A stretch of 27,710 nucleotides of DNA from an uncultured Sphingobium sp. Its GTDB lineage: Bacteria > Pseudomonadota > Alphaproteobacteria > Sphingomonadales > Sphingomonadaceae. Every line of letters starts with the position of its first letter. The first letter of the stretch is position 1. Under the pieces are notes generated by a model that was not told the origin of the DNA, did not search any database, and saw only the letters and a program-made list of their open reading frames with translations. The translations under genes were made by a program, and so were the position numbers. The stretch spans positions 1-27,710 of the forward strand of contig CAMPHJ010000024.1 of NCBI GenBank assembly GCA_946885845.1. The letters run 5' to 3'. This document shows positions 8,122-15,873 of the stretch, one piece after another.

Positions 8122-9159
8122 TTAACGCTTTACGGCATCGGCCAGCAGCCCGACCGAAAGAGCGTAGAAATTCGAACAGTTATAATCCAGGATCGCCCGA
8201 TAATTGCTGGTGAGAAGATAGGCGGTCTTGCCCGGCCCGTCGGGTTCCAACAGGGTCGCCATGACCGTGTCGGCCGGCCAGTTGCCATTGGCGCTGGTGA
8301 CGCCCAGACGTCGCCATTCCGCCATGCTGAGCCAGCGGCTGTGCCGGTTGAAGACGCGCGGGCAGCGGGCCGGAGCCGTGCGGGCGCCAATGCTTGCGCG
8401 ATCAAGGCCGGAAGGCACTGAAACGGCTACGCCCCATGGCTGGTCCCGCCGCCATCCGGCTTTGACGAAATAGTTGGCGATAGACGCCAGCGCATCGGCT
8501 TCGCTGTTCCAGATGTCGACGCGGCCATCGCCATCGCCATCCTTGCCCAGACGCAAATAGACGCTGGGCAGGAATTGGGGATATCCGGTCGCCCCGGCCC
8601 AGCTTCCGACCAGGCGGCTGCGCGGCACACCGTTGTCCAGCATCTTGAGCGTGGCGAGCAGTTCCGGTTCGAACAGGGTGCGACGCCGTCCTTCATAGGC
8701 CAGCGTGGCCAGGGATCGGATCAGGTCGAAGTCGCCCGTGTAGGACCCATAATTGGTTTCATGGCCATAGATCGCGACCATGATTTCCTCAGGCACGCCC
8801 GTTTCCGCTTCGATCCGTGCCAGACGGGAACGGTTGGACTGATAGGCCACGCGTCCCCGGCTGATGCGGGCGGCGTCGACATGGCGCAGCCGATAAGGTT
8901 CGAAATTGGGGATCGGCGCATATGCACCGCCGCCGGGCTGATTCTGGTCAAGCTGGATTACGCGCGGGTTCGGGGTGAGTGTGGGGAATACCGAATTCAG
9001 CGTGGCATCCCTGATCCCCATCGATCGAGCCTTGGGCCGAAGCGATTCCAGATAGCTGCGGAAGGCAACATCCTCCTGCGCTCTGGCCGGTTCATTGGGC
9101 AGGACAGCCGATACAACGGCGCCAAGGCCCAGGAACAGCAAGAGAATGATTGAACGCAT
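8122..9159 (-). CDS. Lytic murein transglycosylase, MltB family
   Basis: A 345-residue secreted enzyme that cleaves the MurNAc-GlcNAc bond of peptidoglycan with formation of 1,6-anhydroMurNAc. The start at 9159 follows a GGGAGGGAG ribosome site and gives a signal peptide (MRSIILLLFLGLGAVVSAVL...ARAQ). The N-terminal domain carries IMVAIYGHETNYGSYTGDFD with probable catalytic Glu134. Then come LVGSWAGATGYPQFLPS and an EF-hand-like calcium loop, KDGDGDGRVDIW. It has no lipobox Cys, so it resembles the soluble MltB-like subfamily (TIGR02283 type). The C-terminal portion (WLSMAEWRRLGV) looks like the short tail typical of that subfamily. Its products would feed the AmgK/MurU-type salvage route also encoded in this window. 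Confidence 0.9.
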   Translation of the reverse strand: MRSIILLLFLGLGAVVSAVLPNEPARAQEDVAFRSYLESLRPKARSMGIRDATLNSVFPTLTPNPRVIQLDQNQPGGGAYAPIPNFEPYRLRHVDAARISRGRVAYQSNRSRLARIEAETGVPEEIMVAIYGHETNYGSYTGDFDLIRSLATLAYEGRRRTLFEPELLATLKMLDNGVPRSRLVGSWAGATGYPQFLPSVYLRLGKDGDGDGRVDIWNSEADALASIANYFVKAGWRRDQPWGVAVSVPSGLDRASIGARTAPARCPRVFNRHSRWLSMAEWRRLGVTSANGNWPADTVMATLLEPDGPGKTAYLLTSNYRAILDYNCSNFYALSVGLLADAVKR

Positions 9160-9300
9160 TGAAGAATCTCCCTCCCCCGATTGTGGCACAGGGACAGCAG
9201 GTCATGAAATCCCCTAATCCGCCCAAAGCTCCATCATGGGAACGCGCGCATTACATTTTAGGCTTGGCTTGGCCGCAAGGTTCGCTAGGAAGCCAGCAAC

Positions 9301-9390
9301 GGACAGGTGGCCGAGTGGTTTAAGGCAGCGGTCTTGAAAACCGCCGTGGGTTTACGCTCACCGTGGGTTCGAATCCCACCCTGTCCGCCA
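9301..9390 (+). tRNA. tRNA-Ser (anticodon UGA)
   Basis: A complete 90-base class II tRNA. The acceptor stem GGACAGG (9301-9307) pairs with CCTGTCC (9380-9386), followed by G and an encoded CCA (9388-9390). The anticodon loop CTTGAAA gives anticodon TGA, reading UCA and related serine codons. The long variable arm (around GTGGGTTTACGCTCAC) and the GGTTCGAATCC T-arm are typical of tRNA-Ser. A short T-run follows the CCA directly. Confidence 0.97.
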
Positions 9391-9468
9391 TTTTTGCAAC
9401 TTTAATCCGCATCAAAGTATGTTCCCGTCGGGAGTGCTAGAAGCAAGGCTCTCTTATGGGAGGTTGCG

Positions 9469-9705
9469 ATGTCAGCCGATACAGATGCACGTTATCTTTT
9501 CCGACGCGCGCGGGAAGAAGCCGAGAAAGCAGACGCTGCTGTTGCGCGCCACGCTTCCGAAGCGGAGATTGCGGCGCATCGCGAACTTGCGTTGCGATAC
9601 AAGGTCAGGGCACTGGCCGCTTCGGCGCCCGAACAGGTGTTGTGTGACGCCATGGAGAAATTCAATTCCTCAGGCCATGCTGGCGCCGGGACCATCGCTC
9701 ACTAG
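9469..9705 (+). CDS. Small uncharacterised protein (78 aa)
   Basis: A 78-residue hydrophilic, Ala/Glu/Arg-rich protein, probably mostly helical (RYLFRRAREEAEKADAAVAR, then HRELALRYKVRALAA). I do not recognise a named domain. Small proteins of this composition recur in sphingomonads to my recollection, but no function is known to me. The start is supported by a strong ribosome site (GGGAGG, 5 bases before the ATG at 9469). There is no signal peptide or membrane segment. It lies 78 bases after tRNA-Ser and is followed within 40 bases by a GC-rich hairpin, so it could be its own small transcription unit. Cys59 is its only cysteine. Confidence 0.7.
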   Translation: MSADTDARYLFRRAREEAEKADAAVARHASEAEIAAHRELALRYKVRALAASAPEQVLCDAMEKFNSSGHAGAGTIAH

Positions 9706-9742
9706 GTCGTGGAGACCAAAAGCAATCGCTGAAGAAAAGGAA

Positions 9743-9772
9743 ACGCCCCCGAGCAAGGGATGCCGGGGGCGT
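9743..9772 (+). terminator. GC-rich hairpin after the small protein gene
   Basis: ACGCCCCCG (9743-9751) pairs perfectly with CGGGGGCGT (9764-9772) around a 12-base loop. On the plus strand it is followed by GATCTGTTT, a poor T-tract. Read on the minus strand the tail is TTCCTTTTCTT, which is a better terminator tail. It most likely ends transcription of the small protein gene and tRNA unit, though the better tail lies on the opposite strand. Confidence 0.5.
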
Positions 9773-9971
9773 GATCTGTTTGCTGTCGGGCAATCAAATC
9801 ATGAGCCATTTAGCAGGTGACGCAGCGCCCCGCAATGCCGCTACGGCAAGGCCGTGATATCGCACATTTTGAGCTGCGAGAGGCCCGCATTTTGCAGTGG
9901 TGGGACGAAACGTCCAATTGCATTTTGTTGGGGAGCCATCACATCAGCCGGGCACAAAGAAGGGCTGTGGC
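9773..9971 (+). other. Intergenic leader upstream of the DUF983 gene
   Basis: About 200 bases without a supported gene. It contains two short hairpins, ACGGC/GCCGT at 9843-9855 and GGACG/CGTCC at 9903-9915. The octamer GCATTTTG occurs twice, at 9887-9894 and 9920-9927. It probably contains the promoter and 5' untranslated leader of the DUF983 gene, but I see no convincing promoter hexamers. Confidence 0.35.
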
Positions 9972-10424
9972 ATGGAAAATCAGGACAAGGTGATCGTGCC
10001 GCAAGGCCAGGATGGGTGGCAGCCCCGATCCGCGGTGGAAACCGGTGTCATGGGCCGTTGCCCCCGATGTGGCGAAGGCCATATCTTTCACGGATTTCTG
10101 ACGGTGCGCGACCATTGTGAGGTCTGCGGCCTGGATTATTCCTTTGCTGATCCGGCTGACGGCCCTGCAGTGTTCGTGCAACTGTTCGCCTGTGTGCCCG
10201 GCGTGGTCTTCATCGTGATGCTGGAGATATTGGCGAGACCGGGGCTATGGGTGCATGTCGCCGTCGGCATTCCGGTGCTGATCCTGACGACCGTGCTTCC
10301 GCTGCGGCCGATCAAGGGATGGCTCATCGCTGCTCAATATGTGAACAAGGCGCAGGAAGCCGGCACTGCGGCACTATGGGCGAAGCTGCATGGTGAGGCA
10401 GCGGACAGGAAGCGCGGCGGCTGA
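9972..10424 (+). CDS. DUF983 family zinc-ribbon membrane protein
   Basis: A 150-residue protein with a cytosolic zinc ribbon followed by two membrane helices. Two CxxC pairs (CPRC at 30-33 and CEVC at 49-52) flank the conserved GEGHIFHGFLTVRDHC segment. Next come the DUF983-typical ADPADGPAVFVQLF and helices at about 66-87 and 92-112. The start at 9972 is chosen over an in-frame ATG at 9897 because GAAGGG lies 8-9 bases upstream and the extra N-terminus has no family support. Function is unknown; some alphaproteobacterial members sit near cytochrome oxidase or Nudix genes, but no such neighbours occur here. It converges on secA. Confidence 0.85.
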   Translation: MENQDKVIVPQGQDGWQPRSAVETGVMGRCPRCGEGHIFHGFLTVRDHCEVCGLDYSFADPADGPAVFVQLFACVPGVVFIVMLEILARPGLWVHVAVGIPVLILTTVLPLRPIKGWLIAAQYVNKAQEAGTAALWAKLHGEAADRKRGG

Positions 10425-10521
10425 ACCGGGGGCGACTGCTGGCGATGCCGCCGCATGTAGCCAACGAGGCTACGCGCGCCACATGCCCTCGTTACAGCCG
10501 CACAGTCGCCTGTGCTTCAGC

Positions 10522-10556
10522 GTCTTGGGGAGCGCCCAGCGGACGCTCCCCAAGAC
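10522..10556. terminator. Strong stem-loop between convergent DUF983 and secA genes
   Basis: GTCTTGGGGAGCG (10522-10534) pairs perfectly over 13 bases with CGCTCCCCAAGAC (10544-10556), leaving a 9-base loop. It sits between two convergent stop codons, so it can serve both strands. Neither side has a run of T, so it may be a 3'-end-protecting or Rho-assisted structure rather than a classic intrinsic terminator. A weaker hairpin, GTAGCC/GGCTAC, lies at 10457-10473. Confidence 0.65.
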
Positions 10557-10562
10557 CGCTGG

Positions 10563-13295
10563 TCAGGACAGCGCGCCGTGGCAATGCTTGTATTTTTGGC
10601 CCGATCCGCAAGGGCAAGGCGCGTTCCGGCTGATGTCAAGATTGGCGAACTCGCCGGGTGCGGCGTTGCCGATCGGCGGGCGCGGCAAGGTCGTGGTGAT
10701 GCCGCCAAGACTTCCCGCGTCGATGTCCCCGCTATTATCCTCTCCTGAGAACGGATCGATGTGCGTGGTGATGAAGTCGGGCAATACCGGCAGGTCGAAT
10801 TCGGGCAGCGGTTCTTCCATGCGGAACTGAACGCGCGCGATGGAGCCGGTCACATCCTCCCGGATATTGCCAAGCATACGCTCGAACAATGCGAAGGATT
10901 CCTGCTTATATTCGTTGATCGGCGTCTTTTGGGCGTAGGCGCGCAGATGCACGACCTGACGCAGCGCGTCGAGGGTCGACAGATGCTCTTTCCAATGATG
11001 ATCCAGGCTCTGGAGCAGGATCGACTTTTCGATCATGTGCCAGTTTTCGGAATCGATCTGCCCAACCTTGTCCGCCACGGCCTGATCCGCGAGCGCCTTT
11101 AGTCGTTCCTCGATCATTTCGGGATCGACGGCGTCTTCCGCCAGCCAGGCGTCGAAATCGGGTTCCAGGCCCAGGATTTCGGACGTGCGGGCCTTCAGCC
11201 TCTCAATATCCCACTGTTCGGGATAGGTGCCGGGCGGGCAGGAGGCGCCGACCAGGTCATTGACCGTTTCATGCCGCATGTCGGTGACGACATCGTCGAC
11301 AGTATCGGCATCCATGATGTCGGAGCGTTGTTCGTAGATGACCTTGCGCTGGTCATTCATCACGTCATCATATTCTACGACCTGCTTGCGAATGTCGTAG
11401 TTGCGCGCTTCGACCTTCTTCTGGGCGGTCTCAATCGCCTTGCTCAGCCATTTGGACGGGGGCAGCGCCTCGCCATCTTCCAGGTTGGAGCGGATCATCT
11501 TGGCGAACATCGTGTCCGGGCCAAAGATGCGCATCAGGTCATCGTCGAGGCTGAGGTAGAAGCGAGAAAGGCCGGGGTCGCCCTGACGCCCTGAACGGCC
11601 GCGCAACTGATTGTCGATGCGGCGGCTTTCATGGCGTTCGGTCGCGAGTACGAACAGGCCGCCTGCTGCCAGCACTTCGGCCTTTTCCGCCTCGATCTCG
11701 GCATTGATGCGGGCGATGGCTGCTTCGCGCTCCGGCCCTTCGGGCATGTCGCGCAGTTCGTCCTCGACGCGCATTTCCAGGTTGCCGCCCAATTTGATGT
11801 CGGTGCCGCGACCGGCCATGTTGGTGGCGATGGTGACGGCGCCCTTACGGCCCGCCTGCGCGACGATATGGGCCTCGCTTTCATGGAAGCGGGCGTTGAG
11901 GACGGCGTGCGGGACGCCTTCCTGATTGAGGAATTCAGACAGCATTTCCGACTTTTCAATCGACACTGTGCCGACGAGGACGGGCTGGCCCTGCTCCGCA
12001 TGGAGCTTGATGGTCTTTGCGATGCCGCGGAATTTATCCTCCAGATTTTTGTAGAAGCTGTCTTCTTCGTCGATACGCTGCACCGGCCGGTTGGTCGGTA
12101 TAGTGACGACATTCATCTTGTAGATTTCGTAGAATTCGGTCGCTTCCGTGGCGGCCGTGCCGGTCATGCCGCCCAGCTTGGGATACATGCGGAAATAATT
12201 CTGGAAGGTGATGGATGCAAGCGTCTGGTTTTCAGGCTCGATCTGGACGCCTTCCTTGGCCTCCACCGCCTGGTGCAGGCCGTCCGACCAGCGGCGACCA
12301 TCCATCATGCGCCCAGTGAACTCGTCGATGATGATGACCTTGCCATCCTTGACGATGTAATCGATGTCGCGGCGGAACATGGCGTTCGCGCGCAGAGCCT
12401 GGTTCACATGGTGGACGACGGCGGTGTTTTCGAAGTCATAGAGGTTCGCGCCCTGCAACAGGCCCGCTTCCTCCAGCATGCGTTCGATCTTTTCGGTGCC
12501 GTCCTCCGTCAGGGTGACGGTGCGCTGCTTTTCATCCTTCTCATAATCGGACTCGTCCAGCCGCTTCACGATGGCATCGACAGAGACATAGAGTTCCGAC
12601 TTGTCGTCGGTCGGGCCTGAGATGATCAGCGGGGTGCGGGCTTCGTCGATGAGGATCGAGTCCACTTCATCGACGATGGCGAAGTTGAAGGGCCGCTGCA
12701 CCATCGACGCGCGATCATATTTCATATTGTCGCGCAGATAGTCGAAGCCGAGTTCGTTGTTCGTCGCGTAGGTGATGTCGGCGTTATAGGCTTCGCGGCG
12801 CTGATCCTCGCTCAGGTTCGGCACGATGACGCCGGTGGTCAGGCCCAGGAAGCGATAGACCTGGCCCATCCATTCGCAGTCGCGCGACGCCAGATAGTCG
12901 TTGACCGTGACGACGTGAACGCCCTTCCCTTCCAGCGCGTTCAGGTAGGTGGCGAGCGTCGCCACCAGCGTCTTGCCCTCACCCGTGCGCATTTCGGCGA
13001 TTTCGCCGCGATGCAGGACGATGCCGCCCACCATCTGCACATCATAATGGCGCTGGCCCAGCGTCCGCTTGGCGGCTTCGCGCACGGTGGCGAAGGCTTC
13101 GGGCAGCAGGTCGTCCAGTGTTTCCCCCTGGCTCAACCGATCGCGGAAGCGGGCCGTCTGTCCGGCGAGTTCATCTTCGCTCATCGCGGAAATCGCGGGT
13201 TCGAAAGACGCGATCCGGTCGACGATCTTGCCCAGTGACTTTACATAGCGATCGTTGGACGATCCGAAGAGGGATTTGGCGAGTGCGCCGAACAT
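10563..13295 (-). CDS. secA: Preprotein translocase ATPase SecA
   Basis: A 910-residue motor that drives preproteins through SecYEG. The start at 13295 is preceded by AGGA and gives the usual N-terminus [16 protein letters not shown]. The first nucleotide-binding domain has the Walker A MRTGEGKT (102-109) and DEVD (209-212). Also visible are [23 protein letters not shown] (preprotein cross-linking/NBD2 region), [14 protein letters not shown] and the [12 protein letters not shown] helicase motif. The C-terminus ends in the SEC-C zinc motif [17 protein letters not shown], which binds SecB and lipids. It is monocistronic, divergent from argJ, with a plausible promoter at 13358-13386 and a stem-loop after its stop. 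Length and motifs match the proteobacterial family. Confidence 0.98.
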   Translation of the reverse strand: MFGALAKSLFGSSNDRYVKSLGKIVDRIASFEPAISAMSEDELAGQTARFRDRLSQGETLDDLLPEAFATVREAAKRTLGQRHYDVQMVGGIVLHRGEIAEMRTGEGKTLVATLATYLNALEGKGVHVVTVNDYLASRDCEWMGQVYRFLGLTTGVIVPNLSEDQRREAYNADITYATNNELGFDYLRDNMKYDRASMVQRPFNFAIVDEVDSILIDEARTPLIISGPTDDKSELYVSVDAIVKRLDESDYEKDEKQRTVTLTEDGTEKIERMLEEAGLLQGANLYDFENTAVVHHVNQALRANAMFRRDIDYIVKDGKVIIIDEFTGRMMDGRRWSDGLHQAVEAKEGVQIEPENQTLASITFQNYFRMYPKLGGMTGTAATEATEFYEIYKMNVVTIPTNRPVQRIDEEDSFYKNLEDKFRGIAKTIKLHAEQGQPVLVGTVSIEKSEMLSEFLNQEGVPHAVLNARFHESEAHIVAQAGRKGAVTIATNMAGRGTDIKLGGNLEMRVEDELRDMPEGPEREAAIARINAEIEAEKAEVLAAGGLFVLATERHESRRIDNQLRGRSGRQGDPGLSRFYLSLDDDLMRIFGPDTMFAKMIRSNLEDGEALPPSKWLSKAIETAQKKVEARNYDIRKQVVEYDDVMNDQRKVIYEQRSDIMDADTVDDVVTDMRHETVNDLVGASCPPGTYPEQWDIERLKARTSEILGLEPDFDAWLAEDAVDPEMIEERLKALADQAVADKVGQIDSENWHMIEKSILLQSLDHHWKEHLSTLDALRQVVHLRAYAQKTPINEYKQESFALFERMLGNIREDVTGSIARVQFRMEEPLPEFDLPVLPDFITTHIDPFSGEDNSGDIDAGSLGGITTTLPRPPIGNAAPGEFANLDISRNAPCPCGSGQKYKHCHGALS

Positions 13296-13357
13296 GCAAG
13301 TTCCTGACAAAAGGGAAACGTGCGCCGCTGAAGGCAACACGCACAGACATGCGCCGC

Positions 13358-13386
13358 GATTTAGGGGGCAGGCGTCCGTTAGTCAA
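13358..13386 (-). promoter_or_regulatory. Putative sigma70-type promoter of secA
   Basis: On the minus strand TTGACT (13386-13381) and TAAATC (13363-13358) are separated by exactly 17 bases. The -35 hexamer matches consensus at five of six positions; the -10 is weaker. It lies about 60 bases upstream of the secA start codon. This is pattern recognition only. Confidence 0.45.
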
Positions 13387-13417
13387 TCAGACGGGGCGGT
13401 CTGTTCCGACGATTGAC
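13382..13417. promoter_or_regulatory. Inverted repeat in the secA/argJ divergent promoter region
   Basis: GTCAATC (13382-13388) and GATTGAC (13411-13417) form an inverted repeat that enclosed a nested CAGAC/GTCTG pair (13388-13392 and 13399-13403). Each arm contains a TTGAC hexamer pointing outwards, so the repeat may simply be two divergent -35 elements. For argJ the right-hand TTGACC is followed by only a poor -10 (TAAGCG at 13435-13440). Confidence 0.35.
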
Positions 13418-13446
13418 CGGCTGCCATATTGCGCTAAGCGACAGGC

Positions 13447-14673
13447 ATGACTCAGCGCTCTCCCCTCGCACCCGCCACATTTCCTGACCTTCCGCCGATT
13501 GCAGGCGTCACGGCGCGCGTGGCGCGTGCGGGGTACAAGAATTGGGATCGTTGCGACCTGACCTATGTCGAATTGAGTGAGGGGACAGCGGTCGCGGGCG
13601 TGACCACGCAAAGCAAATGTCCTTCGCCCGAAGTGGAATGGTGCAGGGACGCCATCCCCCTGGGTTCGGCGCGCGCTCTGGTGGTGAATGCCGGCAATGC
13701 CAATGCGTTTACGGGCCACAGGGGACGCGCCGCCGTGGAGGCGATCGCCGCGAAAGTTGCCAACCATCTGGGCTGCCTGCCTTCGGATGTCTTTACATCG
13801 TCCACGGGCGTGATCGGCGTGCCGCTGCCAGTGGACAAGGCGGAAGCGGGACTGGAAGCTGCATTTGCAGCATCCCCCTGCGGCTGGGAGGATGTCGCTA
13901 CAACGATCGGCACGACGGACACTTTCGCCAAGGGCGCGCATGTCAGCGCCATGATCGGCGGGACGCGCGTCGAACTGGTCGGCATTATCAAGGGGTCGGG
14001 CATGATCGCGCCGGATATGGCGACGATGTTGGGCTATATCTTCACCGACGCCGCGATCGAACCGGCGCTGTTGCAGCAGATGCTGTCCGCCGCCAACCGG
14101 CAGACATTTTCGTGCATCACTGTGGATAGCGATACATCGACCAGCGACACGGTCCTGGCCTTTGCCACGGGCAAGGCTGGCAATGCCGTACTGACGTCGA
14201 TGGACGACGCGGGCGCGGATGCTTTCCGTGCCGCGCTTGGCGATCTGTGCCGTCAACTGGCGCATCTGGTCGTGCGGGACGGCGAAGGCGCGTCCAAGTT
14301 TATCGAGGTCAGCGTGGCGGGCGCGGACAGTGACGCCAGCGCCCACCGGATCGCCCTTTCCATCGCCAACTCTCCGCTGGTGAAGACCGCCATTGCTGGC
14401 GAAGACGCCAATTGGGGCCGTGTCGTCATGGCGGTGGGCAAGGCGGGCGAACCGGCTGACCGCGACAAGCTGTCGATCCGTTTCGGCGCGACGCAGGTCG
14501 CTTCAGGAGGGCTGGCGGTCGACGGTTATGATGAAGGTCCGGTCACCGCGCATCTTAAAGGGCAGGATATCCAGATCGGCGTCGACCTGGGCCTGGGCGA
14601 TGGACGCGCAACGGTCTGGACCTGCGACCTGACGCATGGATATATCTCGATCAACGCGGATTATCGCAGCTGA
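13447..14673 (+). CDS. argJ: Bifunctional glutamate N-acetyltransferase/amino-acid acetyltransferase ArgJ
   Basis: A 408-residue ornithine acetyltransferase of arginine synthesis. It moves the acetyl group from N-acetylornithine to glutamate, and may also use acetyl-CoA. The self-cleavage motif is SGMIAPDMATMLGY, with Thr193 as the predicted nucleophile splitting the chain into alpha and beta subunits. Other family blocks are VVNAGNANAFTG (79-90), TSSTGVIGVPLP (117-128), TVDSDTSTSDT, NWGRVVMAVGKAG and the terminal HGYISINADYRS. The ATG at 13447 has only a weak ribosome site, and the nearest promoter-like sequence ends almost at the start codon. The stop shares one base with the start of the phosphatase gene (TGATG), so the two are likely coupled. 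Confidence 0.96.
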   Translation: MTQRSPLAPATFPDLPPIAGVTARVARAGYKNWDRCDLTYVELSEGTAVAGVTTQSKCPSPEVEWCRDAIPLGSARALVVNAGNANAFTGHRGRAAVEAIAAKVANHLGCLPSDVFTSSTGVIGVPLPVDKAEAGLEAAFAASPCGWEDVATTIGTTDTFAKGAHVSAMIGGTRVELVGIIKGSGMIAPDMATMLGYIFTDAAIEPALLQQMLSAANRQTFSCITVDSDTSTSDTVLAFATGKAGNAVLTSMDDAGADAFRAALGDLCRQLAHLVVRDGEGASKFIEVSVAGADSDASAHRIALSIANSPLVKTAIAGEDANWGRVVMAVGKAGEPADRDKLSIRFGATQVASGGLAVDGYDEGPVTAHLKGQDIQIGVDLGLGDGRATVWTCDLTHGYISINADYRS

Positions 14674-15470
14674 TGCCCATTGAATTACACGATCCTGTCG
14701 TCGCATTGATGCGCGAAGTGGCGCGCGACGTGGTCATGCCGCGCTACCAGAATTTGCGCGCGGACGAGATCAGCGAAAAGGCCGTCGATGATTTTGTCAC
14801 CATCGCCGACAAGGAAAGCGAAATCCGGCTGGCGGAGGGCCTGAGCCGCATCCTTCCCGAAGCGGGGGTCATCGGAGAAGAAGCCTGCGCCGCCGACCCC
14901 GCGATCCTGGACCGGGCTGGCGTAGGGTTGAACTGGATCATCGACCCGATCGACGGCACCGGCAATTTCGCGGCAGGGCGCGCGCCCTTTGGCATCATGA
15001 TCGCGCTGGCGGACGCGGGAACGACGCTGGCGGGATGGATATTGGACCCGCTGACAGGGCGACTATGCCATGCCACCTTGGGCACGGGCAGCCACATCGA
15101 TGGAGAGAGGGTGCAGGCGCGGGAAAGCGGCGATCCGCTGCCGGTGGCTGCGCTGGCCGTCTATTTCATGACGCCTGAAGAACGCGCCGACATTCAGCAA
15201 AGGTCGTCAGGGCAGTTCGCGCTGGTCGATATTCCGCGCTGTGCCGCTGAACAATATCCCCGGCTGGTGCTGGGGCAGAATGACGTGTCCGTGTTCGCGC
15301 GGACCCTGCCGTGGGACCATGCTGCGGGGACGCTGTTCCTGAACGAAGCTGGCGGATGCTGTCAAAGGCTGGACGGATCACCCTATCGCATAGGCGACCT
15401 TCGCCGGGGCCTGTTGGGCGCGTCGTCGCCACGGCTCTGGGACCTGGCAGCGGAAAAACTGTTTCGGTAA
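14673..15470 (+). CDS. Inositol monophosphatase family protein (possible histidinol-phosphatase)
   Basis: A 265-residue Mg-dependent, Li-sensitive-type phosphatase. Metal-binding elements are TIADKESE (43-50), IGEE (67-70), the signature WIIDPIDGTGNF (88-99, with Asp91 and Asp94), and LPWDHAAGTLFLNEAGG (212-228, with Asp215). The family includes SuhB, CysQ and the HisN-type histidinol-phosphatase. Its one-base overlap with argJ in an amino-acid biosynthesis unit makes a HisN-like role attractive, but no histidine genes are visible and the motifs do not separate the subfamilies. A broad-specificity sugar or inositol phosphatase is the alternative. It converges on trxA. Confidence 0.85.
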   Translation: MPIELHDPVVALMREVARDVVMPRYQNLRADEISEKAVDDFVTIADKESEIRLAEGLSRILPEAGVIGEEACAADPAILDRAGVGLNWIIDPIDGTGNFAAGRAPFGIMIALADAGTTLAGWILDPLTGRLCHATLGTGSHIDGERVQARESGDPLPVAALAVYFMTPEERADIQQRSSGQFALVDIPRCAAEQYPRLVLGQNDVSVFARTLPWDHAAGTLFLNEAGGCCQRLDGSPYRIGDLRRGLLGASSPRLWDLAAEKLFR

Positions 15471-15482
15471 GCCATAGGGCGA

Positions 15483-15510
15483 TCCCCCTCCTCGCCACCG
15501 AAGAGGGGGA
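15483..15510. terminator. Hairpin between convergent phosphatase and trxA genes
   Basis: TCCCCCTC (15483-15490) pairs with GAGGGGGA (15503-15510) around a 12-base loop. It lies in the 52-base gap between two convergent stop codons. It has no T-tract on either side, like the stem-loop at 10522-10556. Confidence 0.5.
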
Positions 15511-15522
15511 CGCGTGAGGCCC

Positions 15523-15843
15523 TTAGAGGACGCTTTCGATCCAGCCCTTGAGCGCGCTCTTGGGCGCGGCGCCGACCTTGGTGGCGGACGCTTCGCCATT
15601 TTTGAACAGGATCATCGTCGGAATACCGCGAACGCCATATTGCCCCGGCGCATCGGGATTTTCGTCGATATTGATCTTGGCGATGATCAGCTTGTCAGCC
15701 AGTTCCTCGGAGATTTCTTCCAAAGCGGGACCGATCATCTTGCAGGGACCGCACCATTCCGCCCAGAAATCCACGAGCACGGGCTTGTCAGCGTCGATCA
15801 CGTCCGCCTTGAAGCTGAGGTCGGTGACTGCCTTGGTAGCCAT
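15523..15843 (-). CDS. trxA: Thioredoxin
   Basis: A 106-residue cytosolic thiol-disulfide reductase. The active site is [14 protein letters not shown], with Cys31 and Cys34, and the cis-proline loop is [13 protein letters not shown]. Length and motifs match TrxA closely. A strong ribosome site (AAGGAGAT) precedes the ATG. The gene begins 30 bases after the addA stop on the same strand, so it is probably the last gene of the long minus-strand operon, possibly with its own promoter inside addA. It is reduced by thioredoxin reductase in the family; that gene is not in the window. Confidence 0.97.
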   Translation of the reverse strand: MATKAVTDLSFKADVIDADKPVLVDFWAEWCGPCKMIGPALEEISEELADKLIIAKINIDENPDAPGQYGVRGIPTMILFKNGEASATKVGAAPKSALKGWIESVL

Positions 15844-15873
15844 TTTGATTATCTCCTTCAGTTGGACGCGTAT

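Noticed and set aside
9191..9300. tRNA promoter hexamers in the gap before tRNA-Ser
   Set aside because: TTGGCT and TAGGAA with 16-base spacing can be drawn, but both hexamers match poorly and overlapping repeats of TTGG make the choice arbitrary.
9301..9390. tRNA-Ser as an integration (attachment) site
   Set aside because: tRNA-Ser genes are frequent island targets, but no integrase and no repeated tRNA 3' end are seen in the following sequence, which returns to ordinary chromosomal genes.
13387..14346. 319-codon open frame on the minus strand opposite argJ
   Set aside because: argJ is conclusively coding on the plus strand with all family motifs; the antisense product is His/Arg-rich with no domain.
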